NCBI GenBank assembly: GCA_021780625.1
Contig: JAJXYI010000055.1
Span: forward strand, 1-9,926
DNA length: 9,926 nt
Direction of reading: 5' to 3'
DNA from: a bacterium
GTDB lineage: Bacteria > Verrucomicrobiota > Verrucomicrobiae > Opitutales > Opitutaceae
In this document: positions 1 to 7,036 of the stretch, piece by piece
Layout of the letters: each line of letters opens with the position of its first letter
Position numbering within the stretch: position 1 is the stretch's first letter
The notes under the pieces: generated by a model
What the model was told of the DNA's origin: nothing
What the model saw: only the letters and a program-made list of their open reading frames with translations
The model's database searches: none
Made by a program: the position numbers and the translations under genes

Positions 1-2630
1 AATTGAAGCACGAGGATCCCGACCATGAGCACCAGCGCGGCGAGCGCGGCGACGCCGAGGCCCACCGCCGCACTCTCGAGCTCCGGATAGAGGCCGCCAA
101 AGGCGATACGGTACCCAGGAGGCAGCTTTAGGTCCGCCAGGGCGCTGCGCGCCTTCGACACCACACTGCCCAGCGGCCCCAGGGGCGTCGCGAGGATGTC
201 AAGGGACCTTGCCCCGTCGATGTGACGAAGCTGGTTTGGGACCGCCTCATAGGTCGCATCCGCCACCTGGCCGAGCGTCGTCCACGCACCGGGTCCGGTC
301 GGGAGTCCGGTCCGGATCGGCACGCCCTTCAGCGCGCCAAGATCGAGGTCGTGCGCGTCGGCGAGTCGGACGTAGAGATCCAACGGCACCTGTCCCTCCG
401 GCACACGCGCCACCACTTCGCCAGCGAGGAGCGGGCGGAGCTGCGCATACAATGAGGCCGGGGAGAGCCGGTCCGCAGCGAGCGCCGCGACACGCGGCGT
501 GATTCGCACCTGGGTGACCGGATAGCCGTCGTTGTTGAAGAGGTCGGTGAGCTCCGAAATTCCACGGAGTCGCCGCGTGATCTCCCCGGCCAGCGCGCGC
601 AGCTCGGGTATCCGGGAACCGAACACATGGATTACAAATGGCTGCGGCAGGCCCGACAGGCTCTCTCCCACCCGCTCGATGGTCGGCGTGTCGAGGGAAA
701 GTTGCACGCCGGTCGTCCGGCTTTCTGCGAGCACCCGGTTGCCGATCGCGTCGAGGCTGTTGACGTTCACACCCGGCTTGAGCGTCACCTGGATCTCCCC
801 GGCGTAGGCGGGCTCCGTGTACGAGGTCCCGTTCGCGGAACCGATGCGCGCGGCCACATGGGCCACCGCCGGATCCTTCATCAGCCTGCGTGAGATCCCG
901 GCGACCGCCGCCTGGGAGTCCGCCAGGGACGACCCGGGCGGGAGGGTGAAACTCTCCAGGAGCACGCCTTCGTTTGGAAGGGGTAGGAAGTCGATGGGTA
1001 CAAAGGCGAGTCCGGCGAGGCTCAGCAGCAGGATGACGCAGGTCACCACGAGGCTCGTGATCGGACGTTTGGCCACCCAGGAAAACAGGTGCTCATTCCA
1101 CAGTCTCAGCCGCTCGAGCACGCGTCCGCCCCCCGCAGTGCCCGCCGCCGCCTTTGATCCGGTCAGGCCGAGCGCGAGTGGAATGTAGGTGAGCGACACC
1201 GCAAGCGACGCGAGCAGCGCAAGGGTCATCGCCAGCGCAAACGGTATGAAGAAGAGCCCGGCCAGCCCGCCGACAAACAGGAGCGGCACAAAGACCGCCA
1301 CCGTCGTCAGGGTCCCCGTGACGTCGGGCCCCGCGATGTCCCTCAACCCGCGTCGGATGCCCGTCCAGCGGTCGTCCCCCTGCTCCCAGCGGTGATAGAT
1401 GCTCTCGAGCACGATGATCGCATCGTCCGCCAGCAGTCCGACTGCCACGGTGAGCGCACCGAGGGTCATGAGGTTCAGGCTCTGCCCGGCGAGTTGGAGG
1501 CCGGCAATGCCGATCAGGAGCGAGAGCGGAATGCTCGTCGCGAGCACCCAGATTCCGCGGCGCGCGCCGAGCATCCACATCAGGACGGCCACGGCGAGCA
1601 GCGCGCCGACGAGGAGGTTTCTGCCCAGGTCCGAACCGACCGCCTGCACCAGTCGGCCCTGGTCGTAGGTCCGTATCCAATGAACTCCGACGGGAAGCAG
1701 CCCTTGCGTGCGTTCGATCGTCTCCTGCACAGCTCGGGACACCGGGATGGTCGACGCGCCCGGTTGTTTCAAAACGATGAGCGTGACGCCCGGTTTTCCG
1801 TCGAGTTCGACCGCGTTGTGGATTGGCACGGGGGCGCGAACAATGCGGGCGAGCGCACTGAGCGGCACGGGGCCTGAAGCGGTCTGCACGGGAACGGGCC
1901 GGAGGTCCGCGACGCGCGTGGGCAGGCTCCGCGCCTCCATCGGCACGTCCTGATGTCCCTGGGTCAAATACCCGCCGGATCGCAGGATCACCTGGTCGCC
2001 CAGCGCCGCGGTCAGGTCCGCCGCCGACACCCCGTAGCGGTGCATGGCCGCGAGGTCGGGCTGGATCCAGAGCGCCTCATCGCCGGCACCGTAAAGCTGC
2101 ACACGCTGCACTCCTGGAAGCGCCCGAAGCGCCGGCACGACGTTCGCGAGTGCATCGCGCTGCACCTCGGCGGGCGATACTCCTGCCGGGATCTCCGCGG
2201 TGTAATCGGCGACCTCGTTGATCGCGTTGCCCATGATCTCCGCGTAAGGCGCAGCGTCGCCCGGGAGCGCACTTCGCGCCCGGTCGATCGCCCCGTTGAT
2301 CGCCTGGAGGTCGAGCTGGGCGTTCGTGCCGTTTCGGAAACGCGCATCGATCTCCACCGTGCCGTCACCCATGACCGAGCGCACCGCTTCGAGGTCGGGA
2401 AGTCCGAGGATCTCACCTTCGAGCGGACGGACCACCAGCGTCTCAAGCTCGGCCGCGGTGGCTCCGGGCTGGTGCGCCACGACGCTGATTTCCGGATACG
2501 CAAAACGCGGCAGCACCTCCACCGGAATCCGGATCAGTGAATGGATTCCCGCGGCGCACAGGACCCCAAAGACCAGGATCCACAGAAGCGGACGGCGCAG
2601 CCAGCCTCGGACGGTTGGGTTGGCTTGCAT
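1..2630 (-). CDS. RND efflux transporter permease subunit (C-terminal part outside window)
   Basis: Inner-membrane proton-driven pump of the RND superfamily (AcrB/CusA fold). I translated the minus strand from ATG at 2630 and the frame stays open to the window edge, giving 876 codons of a protein that usually has about 1,020-1,050 residues. TM1 is near residues 13-32. The first porter region follows, then TM2-TM6 at about 335-500. TM4 carries GLLADDAIIVLES, with the adjacent acidic pair D402/D403 and E409, matching the proton-relay pair of AcrB-type pumps. The second half begins with TM7 at about 523-545, and the window ends inside TM8. The TM10 lysine, the second relay residue, is therefore not visible. 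The start lies 3 bp after the adaptor stop with no good Shine-Dalgarno, which suggests translational coupling. The regulators point to metal, but the DD pair is more typical of drug-type (HAE) pumps, so the substrate is open. Confidence 0.93.
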   Translation of the reverse strand, partial: MQANPTVRGWLRRPLLWILVFGVLCAAGIHSLIRIPVEVLPRFAYPEISVVAHQPGATAAELETLVVRPLEGEILGLPDLEAVRSVMGDGTVEIDARFRNGTNAQLDLQAINGAIDRARSALPGDAAPYAEIMGNAINEVADYTAEIPAGVSPAEVQRDALANVVPALRALPGVQRVQLYGAGDEALWIQPDLAAMHRYGVSAADLTAALGDQVILRSGGYLTQGHQDVPMEARSLPTRVADLRPVPVQTASGPVPLSALARIVRAPVPIHNAVELDGKPGVTLIVLKQPGASTIPVSRAVQETIERTQGLLPVGVHWIRTYDQGRLVQAVGSDLGRNLLVGALLAVAVLMWMLGARRGIWVLATSIPLSLLIGIAGLQLAGQSLNLMTLGALTVAVGLLADDAIIVLESIYHRWEQGDDRWTGIRRGLRDIAGPDVTGTLTTVAVFVPLLFVGGLAGLFFIPFALAMTLALLASLAVSLTYIPLALGLTGSKAAAGTAGGGRVLERLRLWNEHLFSWVAKRPITSLVVTCVILLLSLAGLAFVPIDFLPLPNEGVLLESFTLPPGSSLADSQAAVAGISRRLMKDPAVAHVAARIGSANGTSYTEPAYAGEIQVTLKPGVNVNSLDAIGNRVLAESRTTGVQLSLDTPTIERVGESLSGLPQPFVIHVFGSRIPELRALAGEITRRLRGISELTDLFNNDGYPVTQVRITPRVAALAADRLSPASLYAQLRPLLAGEVVARVPEGQVPLDLYVRLADAHDLDLGALKGVPIRTGLPTGPGAWTTLGQVADATYEAVPNQLRHIDGARSLDILATPLGPLGSVVSKARSALADLKLPPGYRIAFGGLYPELESAAVGLGVAALAALVLMVGILVLQ

Positions 2631-2633
2631 TGG

Positions 2634-3695
2634 CTAGTCCGGAGGCTGGTAGCGGTCGGCGATTCCCCGGTGGTACTCCAGGTACGCGTTCTCGACCACA
2701 ATCTGCGTGCCCGCAGCGGGACCCGTTGCGAGGAAGGTGTTCCATCCGCTGGACCATGCCGGCTGCACCGCCACGGGATGATCCTTGCCGGCAGTTCGCA
2801 CCAGCACCCACCAGTGACCGCGGTCGAGGATGAGCGCGCGCGTCGGCACCGATATCATCGGACGGGGCGCGCCTTGCAGTGTCAGGATTCCGGCGTCGCC
2901 GGACTTCCATTCCACCCCGGGTTTCGTTGCCTCCAGCCCCAGCGCTTCGCCCCCGCCCGGCGTCCGCACGCCAAACACCGCCCGCACCTCGACGGGAATG
3001 TCCGGACCACCGCCCGAAGGCGCAAATCGTCCCTGCATGCCCGGGTGCACCGAAATTCCGCTGTTCGCATACCAATCGGCCCGCAGCCAGATCCGGCCGG
3101 CAGGCTGGATCGTCAGCAGCGCCTGTCCGGTCGCTACGCGGGCGCCGTCGGCCGTATCCACCGCGAGTACGACGCCCGGGACGGGGGCCTCGATCGCACC
3201 GGCCGCACGCACGGCATCGGCCTCGGCCAGCGCCCTGTCCAGCGCCGCCTTGGCCCCCGCGAGCGCAGCCTCGGCCTGGAGCGACTCCTGCCGCGTCGCC
3301 AGGTGGTCGGCCGCCTGGCGGCGTCGCAGGGCGAGCGCCTGTTCCGCGCCGGTTTCATCCGCCCGGGCGCTGGCTACCGCACCGCGCGCCGCGGCCCACG
3401 TGGCCGCGAATTCGGGCCCCGTGAGGCGGGCTATCACCTCGCCCGGAATGACCCGGTCTCCAGGCAGCACCCGAAGTTTGGATACGATGCCGGTCGCTGA
3501 CGCGATCAACGGCACCAGGGCCTGGGGCTCCACCTGCGCGTAGGCGGTGGCGCTCGGGGCCGCCATCGCGGACACCGCCTCGACACAACCCGCCTCGACG
3601 CCGCGAGCGAGCGGGACGATGGCGCCGAGCCATGCCAATCCAGCCGCCAGCGGAGGGACCCACCCTCGTGGGATCTTCGGAAATCTCCGGATCAT
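2634..3695 (-). CDS. RND efflux periplasmic adaptor subunit (HlyD/CusB-like membrane fusion protein)
   Basis: Periplasmic adaptor that links the inner-membrane RND pump to an outer-membrane channel. The protein has 353 residues, the usual size. An N-terminal basic stretch (residues 1-10) and a hydrophobic run at about 12-30 act as signal or membrane anchor. Cys37 sits in VEAGC, a poor lipobox, so lipidation is doubtful. The split lipoyl/barrel-sandwich domain lies at about 55-92 and 168-198, with VLPGDRVIPGEVIARL in the first half and GVVLAVDTADGARVATGQALL in the second. Between them is an Ala/Arg-rich helical hairpin (about 94-166), short as in metal-type adaptors. A beta-barrel and membrane-proximal domain follow (about 200-350). 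Its TAG stop is 3 bp before the pump start. It lies 69 bp downstream of the sensor kinase, and that gap contains a CusR-box-like operator, so it may have its own promoter. Confidence 0.9.
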   Translation of the reverse strand: MIRRFPKIPRGWVPPLAAGLAWLGAIVPLARGVEAGCVEAVSAMAAPSATAYAQVEPQALVPLIASATGIVSKLRVLPGDRVIPGEVIARLTGPEFAATWAAARGAVASARADETGAEQALALRRRQAADHLATRQESLQAEAALAGAKAALDRALAEADAVRAAGAIEAPVPGVVLAVDTADGARVATGQALLTIQPAGRIWLRADWYANSGISVHPGMQGRFAPSGGGPDIPVEVRAVFGVRTPGGGEALGLEATKPGVEWKSGDAGILTLQGAPRPMISVPTRALILDRGHWWVLVRTAGKDHPVAVQPAWSSGWNTFLATGPAAGTQIVVENAYLEYHRGIADRYQPPD

Positions 3696-3718
3696 GCTCG
3701 CAGCCTAGCAGAGCGAGG

Positions 3719-3747
3719 CTTACGAGAGCCTGACGCGAACCTGACAA
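3719..3747 (-). promoter_or_regulatory. Candidate promoter for adaptor-pump genes
   Basis: On the minus strand TTGTCA (3742-3747, 5/6 to the sigma70 -35 box) is followed after 17 bp by CGTAAG (3719-3724, only 3/6 to the -10 box). The expected transcript start is about 15 bp upstream of the adaptor ATG. The -35 hexamer lies inside the CusR-box-like palindrome. The weak -10 element fits an activator-dependent promoter but also fits chance. Confidence 0.3.
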
Positions 3748-3756
3748 ATGCGTCAG
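3729..3756. promoter_or_regulatory. CusR-box-like operator: TGAC-N6-GTCA plus direct half-site
   Basis: Seen directly: CTGAC-AAATGC-GTCAG (3741-3756), a perfect 5-bp inverted repeat with a 6-bp centre. CCTGAC also occurs twice on the plus strand, at 3729-3734 and 3740-3745, exactly 11 bp apart (one helical turn). The known enterobacterial CusR box has a TGACAA-NN-TTGTCA core, so the half-sites and the spacing agree. The site lies between the kinase stop and the adaptor start, and a CusR-like regulator is encoded in the same cassette. Binding of that regulator here is an inference. Confidence 0.5.
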
Positions 3757-3764
3757 CTTGGTCC

Positions 3765-5222
3765 TTATCGCGCTGCCGCGTTGGGGAACTGCAGCGTAAA
3801 TTTCGATCCGCGACCGGGTTCGCTTACCACCCGGACGGTGCCGCCGTGAAGCGTCATGATCGACTTCACGATCGCCAGGCCCAGGCCGGCGCCGTCCGGA
3901 TTCTGCGAACGCGCGGGCTCCACGCGGTAGAGGCGGTCGAACAGATACGGCAGATGGCGCCCTTCGATGCCACACCCCGTGTCGGCAACCTCGACTTCGC
4001 AGCCCCCATCGGCCCCTGGGCGCACGGTCACGACCACCTGCCCGCCTCGGGGAGTGTGGTTGAGGGCGTTCGAAATGAGATTGCTCGCCGCCTGGCGAAA
4101 CAGCACGGGATCCGCGCTCACGTCACCGTCACCCGCGCTGCGAACCGCGACGCCACGATCGTCGGCCAGGGCTTCGTAGAATTCGCACACGCTGTCCACC
4201 GCCTCCCGGGCCTTGAACCGCTCGCATGCGGCCGTCGCCGTCGGGCTGTCCGCGCGCGCCAGGAACAGGAGGTTGTCGATCAGGCGGGTGAGCCTTGCGA
4301 ACTCCTCGAGGCTCGACTCCAGCGTGCTGCGGTATTCGTCGGGCGTGCGCGACTGCGAGAGCGCCACCCCGGCCTCGCCGCACAGGTTGTTGATGGGCGT
4401 GCGCAGTTCGTGCGCCAGGTCCGCGGAAAACTGCGACAGTCGGTTGAAGGAGTCGCCGAGGCGATCGAGCATGCGGTCGAAACTCCGTGCCAGCGAAGCG
4501 AGCTCGACCGGCCAGCCTGTGGATTCGATCCGCTCGTGGAGCTGGCTCGCGGTGATTCGCTCCGTGAGCTGCGTGATTTCCTGAAGCGGAGCCAGCCCGC
4601 GTCGCGCGACGAAATAGCCTGCCACACAGGAGAAGACGGTCCCGGAAAGGATCACGGCCAGCAACTTCCACCGGTACCCTTCGATCAACTCCTCCTCCTC
4701 CGAGACGTCGAGCGCCACCTGGAACGACACCTCGTCGGCCCCCGCGAGCCGCGCGCCGGCGTCCCCCGCCATCATCAGGCAGAAACGGCCCGACTGCGTG
4801 CGATGCAGGGTGCCCCGACTCGGCACCTTCGTCGCCGGCGCGGCCGGCGGGAACACGTTCGCCGGGAGCCGCGCCGCCATGCCGGGAGTCTCCAGCACGG
4901 TGCGGCCCTTCAGGTCGAGGATGCGGATGTAGTACTTGATCGGACTGGTGACCGACTCGATCTGGACCTCATTGACCAGCTGTCGCACTTGGTCCGGATG
5001 CTCCCGGAGGAGGCGACGGCAGTCCTGGATTTTGTTCACCAGGAAATCATTGTCCTCGCGCTCGAGGTTCTGAACCTGGGTCCAGTAAAGGTAGGCGGCG
5101 GCGGCCACAAGCAACGCGGCCGTGGTGGCGGTGTAGAGCACCGTGAGCCGCCGGACGATCGACCACTGGGCCGGACGTGGCGAGGCGGCGACGGCTTCAG
5201 CTGGCGCGTTCCTCGAGGACAT
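3765..5222 (-). CDS. Two-component sensor histidine kinase (CusS/heavy-metal-sensor type)
   Basis: Membrane kinase that autophosphorylates on histidine and passes the phosphate to the neighbouring response regulator. It has 485 residues, typical for CusS-like kinases. TM1 is at about 23-47, the periplasmic sensor domain at about 48-185, TM2 at about 187-206 and HAMP at about 207-260. HisKA carries [12 protein letters not shown] with H271 as the phospho-acceptor, and LLFLARADS at its end is characteristic of heavy-metal-sensor kinases. HATPase shows the N box (N381, N385), G1 DTGCGI (414-419), an F-box region around F428 and G2 GAGLGLAI (445-452), all intact. The sensor domain has C148, M150 and M151 in a cluster, possible soft-metal ligands (inference). 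The start at 5222 is supported by GAGGGGAG six bases upstream. It overlaps the regulator gene by 26 bp. Confidence 0.92.
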   Translation of the reverse strand: MSSRNAPAEAVAASPRPAQWSIVRRLTVLYTATTAALLVAAAAYLYWTQVQNLEREDNDFLVNKIQDCRRLLREHPDQVRQLVNEVQIESVTSPIKYYIRILDLKGRTVLETPGMAARLPANVFPPAAPATKVPSRGTLHRTQSGRFCLMMAGDAGARLAGADEVSFQVALDVSEEEELIEGYRWKLLAVILSGTVFSCVAGYFVARRGLAPLQEITQLTERITASQLHERIESTGWPVELASLARSFDRMLDRLGDSFNRLSQFSADLAHELRTPINNLCGEAGVALSQSRTPDEYRSTLESSLEEFARLTRLIDNLLFLARADSPTATAACERFKAREAVDSVCEFYEALADDRGVAVRSAGDGDVSADPVLFRQAASNLISNALNHTPRGGQVVVTVRPGADGGCEVEVADTGCGIEGRHLPYLFDRLYRVEPARSQNPDGAGLGLAIVKSIMTLHGGTVRVVSEPGRGSKFTLQFPNAAAR

Positions 5223-5874
5223 AGCCCACTCCCCTCACCGTATGGATCAACTTGGCGTCAAACGGATCGTCCACCTTCGAGCGTAGGCGGCGTATCGCCA
5301 CTTCAACGACATTCGGATCGCTGTGAAAATGGATGTCCCACACCTGCTCGGCGATGAGGGTCTTCGAAAGCGGCTCGCCACGGCGGCGGACAAGCAGCTC
5401 CAGCAGCGCAAACTCCTTGGCGGTCAGATCCAGCGCCCCACCCGCCCGCGTCGCACGGCGGCGGGGCAGGTCGAGCTGCAGGTCCGCCACGCGCAGGACC
5501 TCGTCCTTGCGCACGGGTCCGCGACGCAGCAGGGTTCGCACCCGCGCGAGCAGCTCCGCGAAGGCAAAGGGCTTGGCCAGGTAGTCGTCGGCGCCGAGTT
5601 CGAGACCCTTGACCTTGTCGTCCACCGTGTCGCGCGCCGTCAGCATCAACACCGGCAGCTCCCGCCCCGCCTCGCGCAACGCCGCCAGCACCGACCAGCC
5701 GTCGCGGCCCGGCAGCATCACGTCGAGGATCACTAGGTCGTTCTCGGTCGTCAGCGCTCGCTCGAGCCCCTCGGTGCCGGTCGACACGACCTCGACCGTG
5801 AACCCGTTCTCCGACAGCCCCTGGCGCAGGAACGCCGCGGTCTTGGCTTCGTCTTCGATGATCAGGATGCGCAT
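5197..5874 (-). CDS. OmpR-family response regulator, CusR/CzcR/CopR (heavy-metal) type
   Basis: DNA-binding response regulator, 225 residues. The receiver domain (about 2-115) starts MRILIIEDE, with acidic pocket E7/D8, phospho-acceptor D51 in LDVMLPG, T79 in LTARD and K101 in KPF. The stretch LTARD...[31 protein letters not shown] is the typical wording of heavy-metal response regulators. The winged-helix domain follows (about 128-222). Its recognition helix is [14 protein letters not shown] (188-201) and it ends in [14 protein letters not shown], again close to CusR/CzcR. I chose the ATG at 5874 rather than the in-frame ATG at 5919. The later start gives the conserved N terminus without extra residues and has a modest AAAAGG upstream. 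It is first in the cassette, 199 bp downstream of the SDR gene, so it probably has its own promoter. Confidence 0.92.
   Translation of the reverse strand: MRILIIEDEAKTAAFLRQGLSENGFTVEVVSTGTEGLERALTTENDLVILDVMLPGRDGWSVLAALREAGRELPVLMLTARDTVDDKVKGLELGADDYLAKPFAFAELLARVRTLLRRGPVRKDEVLRVADLQLDLPRRRATRAGGALDLTAKEFALLELLVRRRGEPLSKTLIAEQVWDIHFHSDPNVVEVAIRRLRSKVDDPFDAKLIHTVRGVGYVLEERAS
5229..5236 (-). promoter_or_regulatory. Shine-Dalgarno of the sensor kinase, inside the regulator gene
   Basis: GAGGGGAG on the minus strand, six bases before the kinase ATG. It is the clearest ribosome binding site in the window. It fixes the kinase start and shows that the 26-bp overlap with the regulator gene is genuine. 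Confidence 0.7.
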
Positions 5875-5895
5875 GAGCCTTTTCGGGATGCAGGC

Positions 5896-6045
5896 AACAG
5901 AGGGACACGAAGGCAACAAAGGGATGGTCCGGCGCGGGTAATTGGATGCCCGGGACAGCAGCAGTTGTCCTCGCTGGTGAGCCGATCAGCGCGCTCACCC
6001 CATGGTCATCCGGCTCGTCCTTCGTTCGCTTCGTTGTCTTCTGTT
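5896..6045. repeat. Imperfect long inverted repeat with nested hairpins (intergenic element)
   Basis: The left arm (5896-5922) matches the reverse complement of the right arm (6019-6045) at about 20 of 27 positions without gaps, starting AACAGA in both, and weaker similarity continues inward. Both arms are purine-rich with ACGAAG/AAAGG words. The interior holds GGACA-N8-TGTCC (5953-5970) and GGTGAGC-N10-GCTCACC (5976-5999). It fills most of the 199-bp gap between the SDR stop and the regulator start. It could be a MITE- or REP-like genomic repeat, a terminator/attenuator or a regulator leader. No T-run follows, so a classical intrinsic terminator is unlikely. Confidence 0.5.
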
Positions 6046-6073
6046 CACGTCTCACGTCGAGCTCCGTGGCTGT

Positions 6074-6823
6074 TCAAGCCAGGCCGCCGTTGACGCGGAT
6101 GTTCTGCCCCGTGATCCAGCCACCCTCCTCGTCGGCGAGAAAAGCGACGATTCCGGCGATGTCGGTCGGCCGACCCAGCCGGCCAAACGCCGATTGCTTC
6201 GCAAAAAACTCCAGCTGCTCGGCGGATTTTCCTGCGAAGAACAGCTCGGTCTCGGTCGGCCCCGGCGACACGGCGTTCACCGTGATTCCGCGCGAGCCGA
6301 GTTCGCGGGAGAGCGAGCGCGTCATCTGTTCCACCGCTCCCTTGGTGGCGACATAGGCGCCGTACATCGGAAGGTGGCGGGCGGTCGTCGAACTGGAGAC
6401 ATTGATGATCCTGCCCCCATCCGCCAGGCGCGTCGCGGCCTGCTGGCAGGCGAAGAAGGTGCCCTTGACGTTGACCGCCATGATCCGGTCGAACTCCGCC
6501 TCGGAGGTCACGGCGATGGGCTTGTTGAAGATCGTGCCGGCGTTGTTCACGAGGATGTCAATCTTGCCGAAATGCGCGATCGCCTCGTCGAACAGACGGA
6601 CGATTTCAGCGACCCTACCGACGTCGGCCTTCACGGCGAAGGCCCTGCCTCCCGCTGCGGTGATGTGGGCGACGACCTTCTCGGCTTCGACGGCGTTTGA
6701 GGCGTAGTTGACGACGATCGCCGCGCCCGCCTCAGCGAGCCGCTCCGAGATCGCCCGCCCGATTCCCCGCGAGGCACCGGTCACCAACGCCACTTTTCCC
6801 TTCAGAGTCTGGTTTGTGCTCAT
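6074..6823 (-). CDS. SDR-family NAD(P)-dependent oxidoreductase (FabG-like)
   Basis: Cytoplasmic classical short-chain dehydrogenase/reductase, 249 residues, the standard length. The Rossmann nucleotide-binding motif TGASRGIG is at 15-22, NNAG at 93-96, and the catalytic tetrad is N118, S144, Y157 and K161 (YVATK). The Ser-Tyr spacing of 13 matches FabG. The PG motif after beta-6 is SPGPTETE (about 186-193), and the C-terminal TGQNIRVNGGLA is canonical. NYASN after the second beta strand suggests NADPH preference (inference). The substrate cannot be told from sequence; annotations of close homologues range from 3-oxoacyl-ACP reductase to glucose dehydrogenase. No Shine-Dalgarno is visible before ATG 6823 (TTACCCCC). 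It is divergent from the fusion gene at 7037 and does not look functionally tied to the efflux cassette. Confidence 0.93.
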   Translation of the reverse strand: MSTNQTLKGKVALVTGASRGIGRAISERLAEAGAAIVVNYASNAVEAEKVVAHITAAGGRAFAVKADVGRVAEIVRLFDEAIAHFGKIDILVNNAGTIFNKPIAVTSEAEFDRIMAVNVKGTFFACQQAATRLADGGRIINVSSSTTARHLPMYGAYVATKGAVEQMTRSLSRELGSRGITVNAVSPGPTETELFFAGKSAEQLEFFAKQSAFGRLGRPTDIAGIVAFLADEEGGWITGQNIRVNGGLA

Positions 6824-6851
6824 GGGGGTAATTCAGCCACTCCGATTCCAT

Positions 6852-6865
6852 TGGCAACTTTGCCA
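6852..6865. promoter_or_regulatory. Perfect palindrome TGGCAA-CT-TTGCCA, possible operator
   Basis: Six-base arms with a two-base centre, 29 bp upstream of the SDR start in the 213-bp divergent gap (6824-7036). On the minus strand the TTGCCA half is a 5/6 match to a -35 box. However, no acceptable -10 follows and the site is very near the ATG, so an operator is the better reading. The rest of the divergent gap shows no convincing promoter. Confidence 0.35.
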
Positions 6866-7036
6866 GTCGATTACGCGGCACCGCGCCCGCCGCGCAGGTC
6901 GACTGCGCAGGCAGACCTTTGCGGTGCCCTCGGATGCTCCAGAGCGCACGTGACGATTAATGGCCATCTCGAGGAAATTTACCCAGCGGGACGATTTTTC
7001 GCTCTGCTCGTTGAGTGAGGTCGCTAGGCTCCCCTC

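Noticed and set aside
1..2630. Possible frameshift or pseudogene in the pump, because several short frames appear on both strands
   Set aside because: Manual minus-strand translation from 2630 to the edge is continuous with RND motifs throughout. It only lacks a stop because the gene leaves the window.
2541..3500. Plus-strand open frame of 319 codons over the adaptor gene
   Set aside because: Opposite strand to a clear HlyD-type adaptor, low-complexity Arg/Pro/Gly composition and no recognisable motif.
3846..5357. Long plus-strand open frame (503 codons) across the kinase and regulator genes
   Set aside because: It is antisense to two well-supported genes in a high-GC region and its translation is rich in Arg/His/Gly with no domain signature, so it is a codon-bias shadow.
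5874..5919. Upstream start of the response regulator at 5919 adding 15 residues
   Set aside because: The extra residues ([15 protein letters not shown]) are not part of a receiver domain, while MRILIIEDE at 5874 is the family N terminus.
5976..5999. GGTGAGC/GCTCACC hairpin as intrinsic terminator of the SDR gene
   Set aside because: The 7-bp stem has a 10-base loop and no T-run on either strand. It is kept only as part of the inverted-repeat element.
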